64,000 nucleotides of DNA, from positions 21,077 through 85,076 of the forward strand of contig CAKVIC010000011.1 of assembly GCA_934754655.1 (NCBI GenBank), written 5' to 3'. Positions 36,376 to 45,453 of the stretch are shown here, piece by piece; the stretch's first letter is position 1, and every line of letters starts with the position of its first letter. The DNA is from an uncultured Candidatus Melainabacteria bacterium. Lineage in GTDB: Bacteria; Cyanobacteriota; Vampirovibrionia; Gastranaerophilales; Gastranaerophilaceae. The notes below the pieces were generated by a model, which was given only the letters and a program-made list of their open reading frames with translations, searched no databases and had not been told where the DNA came from. Both the position numbers and the translations under genes were made by a program.

Positions 36376-37677
36376 TTAAATTTCACCAATCAAATCATAT
36401 TCTGTCGCTCCGGTAATTTTGACCATTTCGATATCTCCAGGAGTCACAATTGCATTTGATTTTATTGTCACTACGCCATCAATCTCCGGTGCATCATACT
36501 GACTTCGCGCAACAATTTCACCATTATCAGAATAAGATTCTATAATACAAGGTATCGTTTTTCCAATAAAAGATTCATTCCTTTCCTTTGAAATCCTTTG
36601 TTGAAGCTCCATTATCTTGTTATAACGTTGTTTTGCAATACGTTTTGGAACTTGTGGTTTCATAGAATACGATGGTGTTCCTTTTTCTCTTGAATAACAA
36701 AATACACCAAGCCTGTCAAACTTCATTTCTTCAACAAATTTATATAAATGTTCAAATTGTTCCTCGGTTTCCGTAGGATACCCGACAATAAAAGCTGTTC
36801 TTATTGAAACATTCGGTATAATTTTTCTAATATTTTTTATCATCGGACGATAATCAAACGCCGGACGATTCATCTTCTTCAACAATTCAGGCTCTGAATG
36901 TTGAAGCGGAATATCAATATACTTAACGACTTTTTCACATTCTGCAATTGTATGAAGTAATTCATCTGTCATTTGAGTCGGATAAGCATACATAATTCTA
37001 ATCCAGCCTAAATTTTCAATTTTATTCAATTCTTTTATAAGTTCAGCAAGCATAGGTTTTTGATAAATATCAATACCGTAACTCGTTGTATCTTGTGCAA
37101 TCAAAATTATTTCAGTTACACCTTTTTTAACAAGTTCTTTTGCTTCACAAATTATATCTTCCATTTTTCTTGAATGATAATCACCACGCAAGTATGGAAT
37201 TATGCAATAACCACAACGATAATTGCAACCATCTGCAATTTTTAAATAAGAACTTGCCCCCATTGTGATTTGTTGTCTTTTAACTTTTTCAGGATAATTA
37301 TAATCAGGCTTTTTTGAAACAATTTCAACGTATTCGCCAGCTTCAACTTTTTTTAAGACTTCATCTATATGAACAAAATCTGTAGCGCCAACAACTCCTG
37401 CAAGTTCCGGAAGTTCCTGCTTTAATTCCCCAGAATGTTTTTGCGCCAAACATCCTGTGACAATAACTTTTTTACCTTTTTCAATAAGTTCTAATATTGA
37501 ATGAACAGATTCACGTTCAGAATCACAAATAAACGAACAAGTATTTACAATGCAAATATCCGCATCGTCTTCATCAAGAGTGACTTGATAACCACTATTA
37601 TTCAAAATTCCAACAATCAATTCGGAATCTATTAAATTTTTAGGACAACCGTGTGTTATTAAAGCAATTTTTTTCAT
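36376..37677 (-). CDS. rimO: Ribosomal protein uS12 methylthiotransferase RimO
   Basis: RimO (433 aa) methylthiolates the beta-carbon of an Asp on ribosomal protein S12 using two 4Fe-4S clusters. The N-terminal cysteines are in HGCPKNLIDSE, VNTCSFICDSERESVH and TGCLAQ; radical-SAM CNYRCGYCIIPYLRGDYHSR is near residue 149; the TRAM domain spans about residues 370-433 (GKTIPCIIES...). HGCPKNLIDSE and the acidic SxR motif separate it from MiaB/MtaB. No Shine-Dalgarno is present; a TAAAAT hexamer ends 6 nt before the ATG. Confidence 0.94.
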   Translation of the reverse strand: MKKIALITHGCPKNLIDSELIVGILNNSGYQVTLDEDDADICIVNTCSFICDSERESVHSILELIEKGKKVIVTGCLAQKHSGELKQELPELAGVVGATDFVHIDEVLKKVEAGEYVEIVSKKPDYNYPEKVKRQQITMGASSYLKIADGCNYRCGYCIIPYLRGDYHSRKMEDIICEAKELVKKGVTEIILIAQDTTSYGIDIYQKPMLAELIKELNKIENLGWIRIMYAYPTQMTDELLHTIAECEKVVKYIDIPLQHSEPELLKKMNRPAFDYRPMIKNIRKIIPNVSIRTAFIVGYPTETEEQFEHLYKFVEEMKFDRLGVFCYSREKGTPSYSMKPQVPKRIAKQRYNKIMELQQRISKERNESFIGKTIPCIIESYSDNGEIVARSQYDAPEIDGVVTIKSNAIVTPGDIEMVKITGATEYDLIGEI

Positions 37678-37683
37678 AAAACA

Positions 37684-37713
37684 ATTTTAACACGAAAAAA
37701 TTAGTTACCCCAA
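37684..37713 (-). promoter_or_regulatory. Promoter of leaderless rimO
   Basis: On the minus strand TTGGGG (37708-37713), 18 bp, TAAAAT (37684-37689), then exactly 6 nt to the ATG at 37677. No ribosome-binding site. Confidence 0.45.
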
Positions 37714-37807
37714 TTTTATGCAACTGATTGTGCTTGATTTAAGATTGATTTAATGACATAATTACGGCAGAGAATTTTAGTTAAAATATTATGAAAGGAG
37801 CTTTATA

Positions 37808-39205
37808 ATGGAAATTAAAATTGTAGAGAATTCTAAAAACATTGATTGCGATTTGCTTGTTGTTAACATGTTTGAAAACCAAAAAACTTCAAACGAATTT
37901 GCAAACAAACACGCGATTGAAGAAGATGATTTTAAAGGCAAATTTAATGAAACATATTTGCTTCAGACTTATGGTCAAGAAAAAGCTAAAAAAATCTTGG
38001 TTATCGGATTTGGTAAAAAAGAAGAATTTAATGCTCACAAATTGCGCGAAACAGTTGTAAAATCAATAAAAAAAGCAATGTCAATTTTTGCTAAAAAAGT
38101 AGCCTTCTCACTAGAAGGAATAGAATTTGATTATTCAGAACAATTCACTTTTGGCGCAAGAATTGCCGATTATTCTTTTGATAAATACAAAACAGAAAAG
38201 AAAAATAACCATATTCAAGAAATTTTTGTAGAGGCAAATGAGGAAATTGTTCGTAAATCAGAAAAAATTTGCGACGCAATGAATTTTGCAAGAAATTTGG
38301 CAAACGAACCGGCGCAATTTGCGACCCCAACAGAATTAGCATCAATAGCTTGTGATTTGGGCTTAGAGACCAAGATTTATAACAAAGAAGAATGCGAAAA
38401 AATGGGAATGGGCGCATTCCTTGCTGTTGCAAGAGGAAGCGAAGAAGAACCTAAATTTATACACATAAAATATACTTGCGACAACCCTAAAAAACGTATC
38501 GCAATTATCGGAAAAGGAATTTGCTTTGATAGTGGCGGACTTGATATAAAACCTGCCTCATCAATGCTTACGATGAAAGATGATATGTCAGGCGCAGCTT
38601 GCGTTTTAGGTGTTATGAGCGTAGTTAAAGAATTAAACTTGCAAGTTGAAGTACACGGAATCATTGCTGCTTGCGAAAATATGCCAAGCGGAAAAGCTTA
38701 TAAACCGGGAGATATTTTAACAGCTAAAAACGGAAAAACGATTGAAGTTGATAACACAGATGCTGAAGGACGTTTAACACTGGCAGATGCTCTTTGTTAT
38801 GCATGCGAATTAAATGTTGATGAAGTAATTGATTTAGCAACACTAACCGGTGCTTGCATGGTTGCTTTGGGAACTCACGCAGCCGGCATAATGGGTAACG
38901 ACAAAGAACTTATTAATAACTTAATCAAAACCGCTGATAATGCAGGAGAAAAATTCTGGGAACTTCCAATGTGGGAAGATTACGCAGACAGCCTAAAAAG
39001 TGATGTTGCAGATATGCAAAATACCGGTTCTCGTTGGGGTGGCGCATCAACTGCAGGTTGTTTCTTGAAAAACTTTGTAAAAGACGTAAAATGGGCACAT
39101 ATTGATATCGCAGGAACAGCATTCCTTGATAAACCGCAAAAAGAATTTATCAAAGGTGCAACCGGCGCCGGCGTAAGAACGCTACTTAAATATCTATCAA
39201 TTTAA
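37808..39205 (+). CDS. pepA: Leucyl aminopeptidase (M17)
   Basis: PepA (465 aa) removes N-terminal residues from peptides using two metal ions. The M17 motifs are present: IGKGICFDSGGLDIKPA (metal Lys and Asp), MKDDMSGAACVLG, PSGKAYKPGDI, and the signature NTDAEGRLTLADALCYA near residue 320. The N-terminal macro-like domain is about 150 residues. A gaaaggagc ribosome-binding site precedes the ATG. The gene is followed by a strong terminator shared with the convergent small gene at 39267. Confidence 0.95.
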   Translation: MEIKIVENSKNIDCDLLVVNMFENQKTSNEFANKHAIEEDDFKGKFNETYLLQTYGQEKAKKILVIGFGKKEEFNAHKLRETVVKSIKKAMSIFAKKVAFSLEGIEFDYSEQFTFGARIADYSFDKYKTEKKNNHIQEIFVEANEEIVRKSEKICDAMNFARNLANEPAQFATPTELASIACDLGLETKIYNKEECEKMGMGAFLAVARGSEEEPKFIHIKYTCDNPKKRIAIIGKGICFDSGGLDIKPASSMLTMKDDMSGAACVLGVMSVVKELNLQVEVHGIIAACENMPSGKAYKPGDILTAKNGKTIEVDNTDAEGRLTLADALCYACELNVDEVIDLATLTGACMVALGTHAAGIMGNDKELINNLIKTADNAGEKFWELPMWEDYADSLKSDVADMQNTGSRWGGASTAGCFLKNFVKDVKWAHIDIAGTAFLDKPQKEFIKGATGAGVRTLLKYLSI

Positions 39206-39229
39206 ACTAAAAGCTTGACTATTAAACAA

Positions 39230-39263
39230 AATAACGAGGTGCGCTCTTGCGCACCTCGTTATT
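39230..39263. terminator. Strong bidirectional terminator
   Basis: A perfect 15-bp stem (aataacgaggtgcgc / gcgcacctcgttatt, loop tctt) between convergent pepA and the gene at 39267, flanked by T/A-runs on both strands. Confidence 0.9.
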
Positions 39264-39266
39264 ACT

Positions 39267-39794
39267 TTATTTTGCAGAATCTTTATTTTTAGCTTTTTCA
39301 AGTATTTTCTCATATTTTTCAATTCTTGACTGAAAAAACTTCATATCTTCTTCCAACTGATTCATATCTTTATAAAGTTCCAAAAGATCCGGTTCCGTTA
39401 CTTCACTATAATATTTTTTAATATCTCTGGTGTACCCATATTCATACTCTAAAGTCTTAGATTTATTATACAAATCATACCAAACATCAAACAACATATC
39501 TTTCTGTTTTTTACAATCATCTAACACTTTTTTACCTCTCTCAATATAACCGTCATCTTTAGTTTCTTGAGCCTTATCAAGCCCAATGCTTGGTTTGCCT
39601 TCTTTTTGACTAACACCATTTGGCTTATTTAATTTTGTAACTTCTTCATTATCAATTTCTGAATCCGCCCCAATTGAATCTCCAAAATCTTGTCCGTCCC
39701 ATATTGAAGCAGACTCCTTTTCTAGATTAATCTGTTTTACATTCAAAGAAACTGGTTTCAAGTTAAGTGCTTCTTGAGATGAAATCTTTACCAT
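39267..39794 (-). CDS. Hypothetical coiled-coil protein
   Basis: This 175-aa hydrophilic protein has a disordered, acidic N-terminal half (SIWDGQDFGDSIGADSEIDNEE) and a C-terminal helical coiled coil (IERGKKVLDDCKKQKDMLF, LEEDMKFFQSRIEKYEKILE). It has no signal peptide, membrane helix or known domain. It starts MVKISSQEALNLKPVSLNV. An aggagt site lies 9 nt before the ATG. It follows the sigma-28-regulated gene at 39923 on the same strand, separated by a perfect hairpin, so read-through is possible. Confidence 0.6.
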   Translation of the reverse strand: MVKISSQEALNLKPVSLNVKQINLEKESASIWDGQDFGDSIGADSEIDNEEVTKLNKPNGVSQKEGKPSIGLDKAQETKDDGYIERGKKVLDDCKKQKDMLFDVWYDLYNKSKTLEYEYGYTRDIKKYYSEVTEPDLLELYKDMNQLEEDMKFFQSRIEKYEKILEKAKNKDSAK

Positions 39795-39840
39795 AACAGT
39801 ACTCCTAAATAAACTTTTTTTATTTTATTTTATTTTTTAT

Positions 39841-39875
39841 ATTCATCGGGAAAACTGAAAGTTTTCCCGATGAAT
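39841..39875 (-). terminator. Perfect 15-bp hairpin between two small genes
   Basis: attcatcgggaaaac / gttttcccgatgaat with a 5-nt loop. On the minus strand it is followed by AT-rich DNA without a long T-run, so it may be a leaky terminator or attenuator. Confidence 0.6.
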
Positions 39876-39922
39876 TGATTTAAAAATCATAACTAAATTA
39901 AAGTTATTATTTATTCAAATAT

Positions 39923-40282
39923 TTAAAATTCTTCAACACTTGTTGGATTAGGGTTGCCATTTTCATACTTCGCATGTTTACCTGTACGGCCATCAGCATT
40001 AGTATAGTAAACATCAGCTGTACCGTCAGAGTTATGACAAACCTCAAGAGCCTCTCCATACTGATCATCTATATAAGAAATGATATGTGCCTTACCATCC
40101 TTGTCCCTATAATAATGTACTGTTTCATTACGACTTGGTTGAGTTGATTCATTACCTTGAGGTTTTACATCTTTTAACTTTGGTTCTTCCTCTGCTGCCT
40201 GTTTTTGTGTCGTCGCTTTTCCTTGGTTTGTTTGCAAATAAGGATTAATAAAACCGCCTAATCTACCGCCGATACCATTCAT
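39923..40282 (-). CDS. Small hypothetical protein under sigma-28-type promoter
   Basis: This 119-aa hydrophilic protein starts MNGIGGRLGGFINPYLQTNQG, has a disordered Lys/Glu/Gln linker to about residue 50, then a compact, beta-predicted section with repeated Tyr/Asp patterns (VHYYRDKDGKAHIISYIDD, ADVYYTNADGRTGKHAKYENG) resembling YD- or WG-type beta-hairpin repeats. It has no signal peptide or cysteines apart from one. Its upstream region is the second copy of the ~200-bp repeat. It has no sequence similarity I can see to the other repeat-linked protein at 16935. Confidence 0.65.
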   Translation of the reverse strand: MNGIGGRLGGFINPYLQTNQGKATTQKQAAEEEPKLKDVKPQGNESTQPSRNETVHYYRDKDGKAHIISYIDDQYGEALEVCHNSDGTADVYYTNADGRTGKHAKYENGNPNPTSVEEF

Positions 40283-40327
40283 AACTGAGTCCTTTCTGCA
40301 CTTTGTGCATTTTGTCTTACAAATGTA

Positions 40328-40354
40328 TTAACGGCATATTTTTTTAAAACTTTA
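40328..40354 (-). promoter_or_regulatory. Sigma-28-type promoter upstream of the 119-aa protein gene
   Basis: On the minus strand TAAAGTTT (40347-40354), an 11-bp spacer, GCCGTTAA (40328-40335). Same 15/16 match as in copy A. The leader would be about 40 nt. Confidence 0.75.
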
Positions 40355-40372
40355 GGGGTTCATGGTGAGCCC

Positions 40373-40407
40373 ATCACATCACATCACATCATATCATATC
40401 ATATCAT
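40373..40407. repeat. Pentanucleotide tandem tract, 7 units
   Basis: Three ATCAC units followed by four ATCAT units, flanked by gccc and gggc, at the same place as the 5-unit tract of copy A. Confidence 0.9.
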
Positions 40408-40607
40408 ATAGGGCATTATAACTGACTTTCAGACTTTTGTAAAATTTTGTAAATTTCGTTACAATTCGTTACATTTGCGTTTTTTGAACAGTTTTGTAAC
40501 AATTTCGTTACAATTTGGGGAATAAAATTAATAATTTTTAAACTTTTTTCATAACCTCAACTAGCAAATTATTTTTTTACAAGGTTTTATATAGTATAGG
40601 AAATATC

Positions 40608-42953
40608 ATGGTCAATATTAATCAAATCAAAAATCAACCGTATCGAAACATAAATTTTAAATCTAAAACGAATACCAAAGTTGTTCAAAATCCTTCTAAA
40701 GCTATTAATGAATTAGCAAAAATTGGGCTTAGTAGCGTTGCGGTTTCTACCTTTTTACAAGATTATAAAAAAACTGCAAACGACAAAAATTATTTTCAAC
40801 TAAAAATTGACAAAACAACCCAAAAGCATTATGAACCGGATGTTTTTCAAAATGCTGCAGGAATGAATATATTTTTAGGGAACGACGTTTTAGTTACTGC
40901 TCCTACTGGAACAGGCAAAACTGCAATAGCTGAATATGCAATTAGCAGAAACAAGGATTTAGGCAAAAAAACTTTTTATACCACTCCTCTTAAAGCCTTA
41001 AGCAACGAAAAATTTTTAGAGTTCCAAAAAATTTATGGAAAAGAAAATGTAGGACTAATAACCGGTGACAACAAAATCAACATTGACGCACCAATCCTTG
41101 TAATGACAACCGAAGTTTACAGGAACATGGCAAGTTCAAACCTTTTCAATTTTTCAAGCAAAGAAAAAAATACGTTTGAAAATCTTCAAACAGTCATATT
41201 TGATGAATTACAATATTTAGGAGATGTCGACCGTGGTTGCGTTTGGGAACAATCATTAATGTTTACACCAAAAGATGTTCAAATTTTATCTTTGAGTGCA
41301 ACTATCGAAAACAATAAAGAAATAAACCAATGGCTTGCCACAATTAAAAACCGCGAAGCAATAAGCGTAGAGCCTGACAAAACCTATTTCCCGAAATCAG
41401 ATAATTTTAAAAAGAATGTTTTAATAAATGTACCGACGAAAAATCGTCATGTACCATTAAACTATCACATAGAATTTATTGAAAAAGAATTAGATTTGCA
41501 AAAATTGAATCTAGGCAAGCATTCGAGCATGAGGAAAATTATTAAATCTCAAGCTCAAAACATGACTTGCAAAAAACCTGAAAACTATATTTACAAAAAA
41601 ATTACTGAAAAACTAAACATGGAAAACAAGCTTCCAGCAATATATTTTGTATTCAGCAAAAACAAATGCAAAAACCTTCTAAAATATTTATCTAATGATG
41701 GTTCTTGTTTAAATACTTTCGATGAAGCAAAAGAAATTTTAAACACTGTAAAACGATACAAAGATGAGGACTTATATCTTGGAGAAACCCTCGACATAGA
41801 AGCTCTAAAAAAAGGCTACGCAATCCATAATTCCGGACTTTTGCCAAACCAAAAAAAATTAATCGAAGAGCTTTTTCAAAAAAAATTGTTAAAAGTAATA
41901 CTTGCCACAGAAACTTTATCAGCAGGAATAAACATGCCGGCAAAAACAACAGTTATTGCAAGTCCGGAAAAACCAAGTTCTACAAATGGAAATCAAGAAA
42001 AAAGAATTTTAACACCAAACGAATTTCACCAAATGGCAGGAAGAGCCGGACGTAGAGGAATTGATACAGAAGGACATTGTTATTCCTTAAGTTGTAACAT
42101 TGAACAAGATAAAATATACAAAAAACTCATTGATACACCTTTTAACAAACTTGAAAGTGCACTCAAAATTGATTATTCATTCATTATCAATTATTTAAAC
42201 GAATTTAAAACAACAGAAGAGCTTGAACACATTTTAGCAAAATCCTTTTTTGCTTACGACAGCGAAAATCAACGTGTCGACGCATTCAAATTGCTTGATT
42301 CAATGGAGCGCTTTGAATTAAAGAAAGGAATTTTGGAGCTATTTGATTTTATTGACTACAATCAAGACATAACTCCTAAAGGCTTGTTATTAAAAGAACT
42401 CAATGGATATGAACAAGTGCCGATTATAAATTTGATATCTAACAAAGATTTGCTAAAATTTAACGATAAACAACTTGCATCAATTATTGCAAGTTATGCC
42501 AATCTTGAATGCAACCCACGATTTGAATTCACACAACAAAATAATTTTGAACATTATGAGCTTTTAGACGCACAAAAATTCGCACAAAAATTTATTCAAG
42601 ATTATAATTTTAATACCGAAAAACTTTATCCGGAAACAGAATTTTGCCTAAATTCATTAGCTGCAATCCACCTATATTCTTGGGCTGAATTAAACCAAAA
42701 CTGCGAAAACAGCAGACAAAACTGGCAAGAAATTTTACAAAATACATTAGGATACAATTTGCAAGACGAAGGCACCTTATTCAAAGAAATCGTATCAACA
42801 ATTGATTTAACAAAACAACTTATTCACATTTGTACAAAAGCTGAAAAAATTGCGCAAACCGCTGATGAACAAACGTATTATGCGCAATTAAAAAATAAAT
42901 TAATCTCAACTCTTAATTTTATCCAAAAAGAACCAGCTATAGGAATTGAATAA
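40608..42953 (+). CDS. Ski2-like DExH-box helicase with N-terminal INFKSK motif
   Basis: This 781-aa helicase has INFKSKT at residues 14-20, a linker, then a helicase core: VTAPTGTGKTAIAEYA (Walker A, about residue 98), TTPLKALSNEK, VMTTEVYRNM, motif II DELQYLGDVDRG (usually DEVH in Ski2-like enzymes), LSLSATIEN, VILATETLSAGINMPAKTTVI and the motif VI HQMAGRAGRRGID. The C-terminal 250 residues are helical, like the winged-helix/ratchet domains. Relatives unwind RNA; the prokaryotic role is poorly known. An agga ribosome-binding site lies 8 nt before the ATG. Confidence 0.85.
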   Translation: MVNINQIKNQPYRNINFKSKTNTKVVQNPSKAINELAKIGLSSVAVSTFLQDYKKTANDKNYFQLKIDKTTQKHYEPDVFQNAAGMNIFLGNDVLVTAPTGTGKTAIAEYAISRNKDLGKKTFYTTPLKALSNEKFLEFQKIYGKENVGLITGDNKINIDAPILVMTTEVYRNMASSNLFNFSSKEKNTFENLQTVIFDELQYLGDVDRGCVWEQSLMFTPKDVQILSLSATIENNKEINQWLATIKNREAISVEPDKTYFPKSDNFKKNVLINVPTKNRHVPLNYHIEFIEKELDLQKLNLGKHSSMRKIIKSQAQNMTCKKPENYIYKKITEKLNMENKLPAIYFVFSKNKCKNLLKYLSNDGSCLNTFDEAKEILNTVKRYKDEDLYLGETLDIEALKKGYAIHNSGLLPNQKKLIEELFQKKLLKVILATETLSAGINMPAKTTVIASPEKPSSTNGNQEKRILTPNEFHQMAGRAGRRGIDTEGHCYSLSCNIEQDKIYKKLIDTPFNKLESALKIDYSFIINYLNEFKTTEELEHILAKSFFAYDSENQRVDAFKLLDSMERFELKKGILELFDFIDYNQDITPKGLLLKELNGYEQVPIINLISNKDLLKFNDKQLASIIASYANLECNPRFEFTQQNNFEHYELLDAQKFAQKFIQDYNFNTEKLYPETEFCLNSLAAIHLYSWAELNQNCENSRQNWQEILQNTLGYNLQDEGTLFKEIVSTIDLTKQLIHICTKAEKIAQTADEQTYYAQLKNKLISTLNFIQKEPAIGIE

Positions 42954-42955
42954 AA

Positions 42956-44041
42956 TTATTCTTTTTCTTGAATCTTTTTTGCTCCTGCAACATCAATGTC
43001 ACTGACTTTTTGAGCTTTTTTAGCATCTTCGGCTTCCAATTGCTTATTAATAATTACAGTTTGTACAACTTGGAAACAGTTACTTGCAATCAAGTAAAGC
43101 AAAACACCTGCCGGAATTGGAATAAACACAAAAGTTAAGGTCAACATAATTGGCATAAATGTGTTCATTGATTTTTGCATTGCTTGTTGAGCAGGGTCTT
43201 GATTTGCATTTTTGTTCATAGACATCATTGCTTTTTGAGAAAATACCATTGTTACGGCAAATAATGCAATCAATAATGCAACATCAAAATGGAAAGTTGT
43301 TTGAACTTCCTTTGTAGGAACAGTAGCAGTCAAAATACCGTCTTTTCGCACAAATTCAATTTTTTCAGTTTCTTTTGATTGTACATCCATCACATCAACA
43401 CTTGCTTTCTCAATTTGAGCAAGTTGACTAAACTTCATTGCTAAATTATCTAAACTTATTTTAAAATCAACGCTATCACCAGGAACAAGTTCACCTTGCA
43501 CAACAACAGCACGATTAGGTTTTTCAATTTTTACATTATTAATAGGCGTGTCAGAATCTTTTAGATATACGGTTGCAGTTTTTCCGGTCATAAAAGTATC
43601 ATATTTTGCAACCCCAAGAACACCATCATTTGAGACTCCGGCTGAAGTTTTTAATGTCGCATCCAACCTATTTATGAACAAGAAATGCGCATCACCTGCC
43701 ATTTGTATAAATTGTGGACTCATCAAAGTTGAATACAACAAAATAAAAATAGGCATTTGAATCAAAAGAGGGAAACATCCGGCCATTGGATTAAATTTAT
43801 GCTCTTTGTAAAATTCCATCATTTTTTGTTGCATAACTTGCGGGTTGCTTTTATATCGTTCTTGAATCGCTTTCATTTTTGGCTGAAGCATCTGCATAAC
43901 TCGCATTGAACGTTGTTGAGAAACCCCCAAAGGCCACATTGCGCCTCTAACCAAAATTGTTAACAAAATTATACCAATGCCGTAACTGCCTGCAATTGAT
44001 AACGACTTTAATATTTCGATAGTTAGTGTAGTAAAATCCAT
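42956..44041 (-). CDS. yidC: Membrane protein insertase YidC/Oxa1
   Basis: YidC (361 aa) inserts and folds inner-membrane proteins. The Oxa1 core is present: GIGIILLTILVRGAMWPLGVSQQRSM (with the groove arginine), LQPKMKAIQERYK, FNPMAGCFPLLIQMPIFILLYSTL, and the final helices FMPIMLTLTFVFIPIPAGVLLYLIASN. Between the second and third membrane helices (about residues 135-255) sits a ~120-residue hydrophilic, beta-rich insertion, much as in cyanobacterial YidC. The ATG at 44041 has ggaagag before it. The gene is convergent with the helicase gene, 2 bp apart. No rnpA/rpmH is adjacent. Confidence 0.95.
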   Translation of the reverse strand: MDFTTLTIEILKSLSIAGSYGIGIILLTILVRGAMWPLGVSQQRSMRVMQMLQPKMKAIQERYKSNPQVMQQKMMEFYKEHKFNPMAGCFPLLIQMPIFILLYSTLMSPQFIQMAGDAHFLFINRLDATLKTSAGVSNDGVLGVAKYDTFMTGKTATVYLKDSDTPINNVKIEKPNRAVVVQGELVPGDSVDFKISLDNLAMKFSQLAQIEKASVDVMDVQSKETEKIEFVRKDGILTATVPTKEVQTTFHFDVALLIALFAVTMVFSQKAMMSMNKNANQDPAQQAMQKSMNTFMPIMLTLTFVFIPIPAGVLLYLIASNCFQVVQTVIINKQLEAEDAKKAQKVSDIDVAGAKKIQEKE

Positions 44042-44222
44042 AATCTCTTCCCTAAAAATTCTACGTAAATACAACTTTCACGATACTTTAAATATAACCT
44101 AAAGTCAAGAAATGAGTTTGTTGAAAAGCAATAGTTTTTAATATAAATTCCAAAGAACGGTCATAAGTCAAGATGTGCACTATCTCACACACTACCCGAC
44201 TTTTCCGCTTCCTCTCTTTTTA

Positions 44223-44251
44223 TTGATTTTATTAAAAAACTATGCTACAAT
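44223..44251 (+). promoter_or_regulatory. Sigma-70 promoter of rpsA
   Basis: TTGATT (44223-44228), a 17-bp spacer, TACAAT (44246-44251), about 28 nt of leader to the ATG at 44286 with ggag at 44275. Confidence 0.7.
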
Positions 44252-44285
44252 GCATACGTGCTGTATTTGATATAGGAGAAAATGA

Positions 44286-45344
44286 ATGACAAAAGAATGT
44301 ACAAGCATTGATTTTGAATCACTTCTTGACAAATACGACTATAACTTTAAACGAGGCGATATTGTAAAAGGAACTGTATATTCTTTCGAATCGGATGGAG
44401 TTATTGTTGATATTGGTTCAAAATGCGTTGCTACATTACCTAATTACGAGGTATCTACAGATAAAAAAATTAAGCCGGAAGAAGTTCTTGAAAAGGGAAA
44501 AGAATATGAATTTTTAATCACAAGCGATTGCGATGAAAACGGAAAATTTATTTTATCATATAAAAAAGTTTATTTAGCTCACACTTGGGATGAACTAACA
44601 AAGATAAAAGAAGCTAACGAAACAATATCCGTTATTATCTCACATATTGTAAAAGGCGGTTTGTTAGTTGATGTTTCAGGCGTTCAAGGATTCATTCCTC
44701 AAGGACAACTTTGCGCAAGAGAATCTGTTGCCAATGTTGGTGACAAAATTGATGTTAAAATTTTATCTTTAGATAAAAATCAAAACAATTTAATACTTTC
44801 AAACAAAAAAGTTTATGAAACAGCTTTAGCTGAAACTCGCAAAAACGTATTTTCACAAGTAGAAGTTGGACAAATTGTCAAAGGTATTGTCGCAAGAATC
44901 ACTGATTTCGGAGCTTTTGTAACAATTGGTGGCATTGACTGCTTACTTCCATTGTCACAAATTTCTTGGAAATGGGTTGAACATCCAACAGACATTCTAA
45001 AAGTCGGTCAAGAAATTAATGTCGAAATAATTGACATTGATTATGATAAACAAAGAATAAGCTTGAGTCTTAAAAATACCGAGCCTGATCCGTGGCTAAG
45101 TGCAGAGAGTGAAATTAAAGAAGGCGATATTAAAGAAGGAATTATTACAAGAATTAAACCATTTGGTGCTTTTGTAGAAGTTTTACCGGGAGTTGAAGCA
45201 TTATTACCTCAATCTTCTATTGCTAATTACCAAAATTCAACAAAAAAAGTTTTGAAGGTCGGTGATAAAATTAATACAAAAATCATCAAATTTAATCCTC
45301 AAGACAAGCGAATTTCATTAAGCTTGCCTGAAGAAGATGCTTAA
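44286..45344 (+). CDS. rpsA: Ribosomal protein S1 (bS1), four S1 domains
   Basis: This 352-aa protein has four S1 RNA-binding domains, at about residues 20-90 (KRGDIVKGTVYSFESDGVIV), 105-165 (TISVIISHIVKGGLLVDV), 192-260 (VGQIVKGIVARITDFGAFV) and 278-345 (EGDIKEGIITRIKPFGAFV). It binds mRNA and brings it to the 30S subunit. E. coli S1 has six domains; the short form is like that of cyanobacteria and some Gram-positives. Short S1 and many SD-less or leaderless genes in this window fit each other. It is followed by a strong terminator. Confidence 0.92.
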   Translation: MTKECTSIDFESLLDKYDYNFKRGDIVKGTVYSFESDGVIVDIGSKCVATLPNYEVSTDKKIKPEEVLEKGKEYEFLITSDCDENGKFILSYKKVYLAHTWDELTKIKEANETISVIISHIVKGGLLVDVSGVQGFIPQGQLCARESVANVGDKIDVKILSLDKNQNNLILSNKKVYETALAETRKNVFSQVEVGQIVKGIVARITDFGAFVTIGGIDCLLPLSQISWKWVEHPTDILKVGQEINVEIIDIDYDKQRISLSLKNTEPDPWLSAESEIKEGDIKEGIITRIKPFGAFVEVLPGVEALLPQSSIANYQNSTKKVLKVGDKINTKIIKFNPQDKRISLSLPEEDA

Positions 45345-45354
45345 AGTTAAACTT

Positions 45355-45388
45355 AATGGCGCGGACGAATGTCCGCGCCATTATTATT
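45355..45388 (+). terminator. Rho-independent terminator of rpsA
   Basis: The GC-rich stem aatggcgcggac/gtccgcgccatt with loop gaat is followed by attattt. It lies 10 bp after the stop codon. Confidence 0.93.
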
Positions 45389-45453
45389 TAAATGCATTTG
45401 CGATTTTTTATTAATTTAGATATAATTAAATTTATAATAAGAGGATTAAGGAA

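Larger units (their letters stand above)
40309..40519. repeat. ~200-bp intergenic repeat, copy B
   Basis: The second copy of the repeat at 17347-17546. It differs by a few substitutions and by two extra pentamer units. It fills most of the 325-bp gap between the small gene at 39923 and the helicase gene at 40608. Confidence 0.9.

Noticed and set aside
17347..40519. The two ~200-bp repeats as insertion-sequence ends or a composite transposon
   Set aside because: They have no terminal inverted repeats, target duplications or transposase; both are direct repeats containing promoters, and the DNA between them is ordinary housekeeping chromosome.
44101..44222. Riboswitch or leader RNA before rpsA
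   Set aside because: The region lies upstream of the mapped -35 and shows no conserved aptamer pattern; the predicted leader is only about 28 nt.
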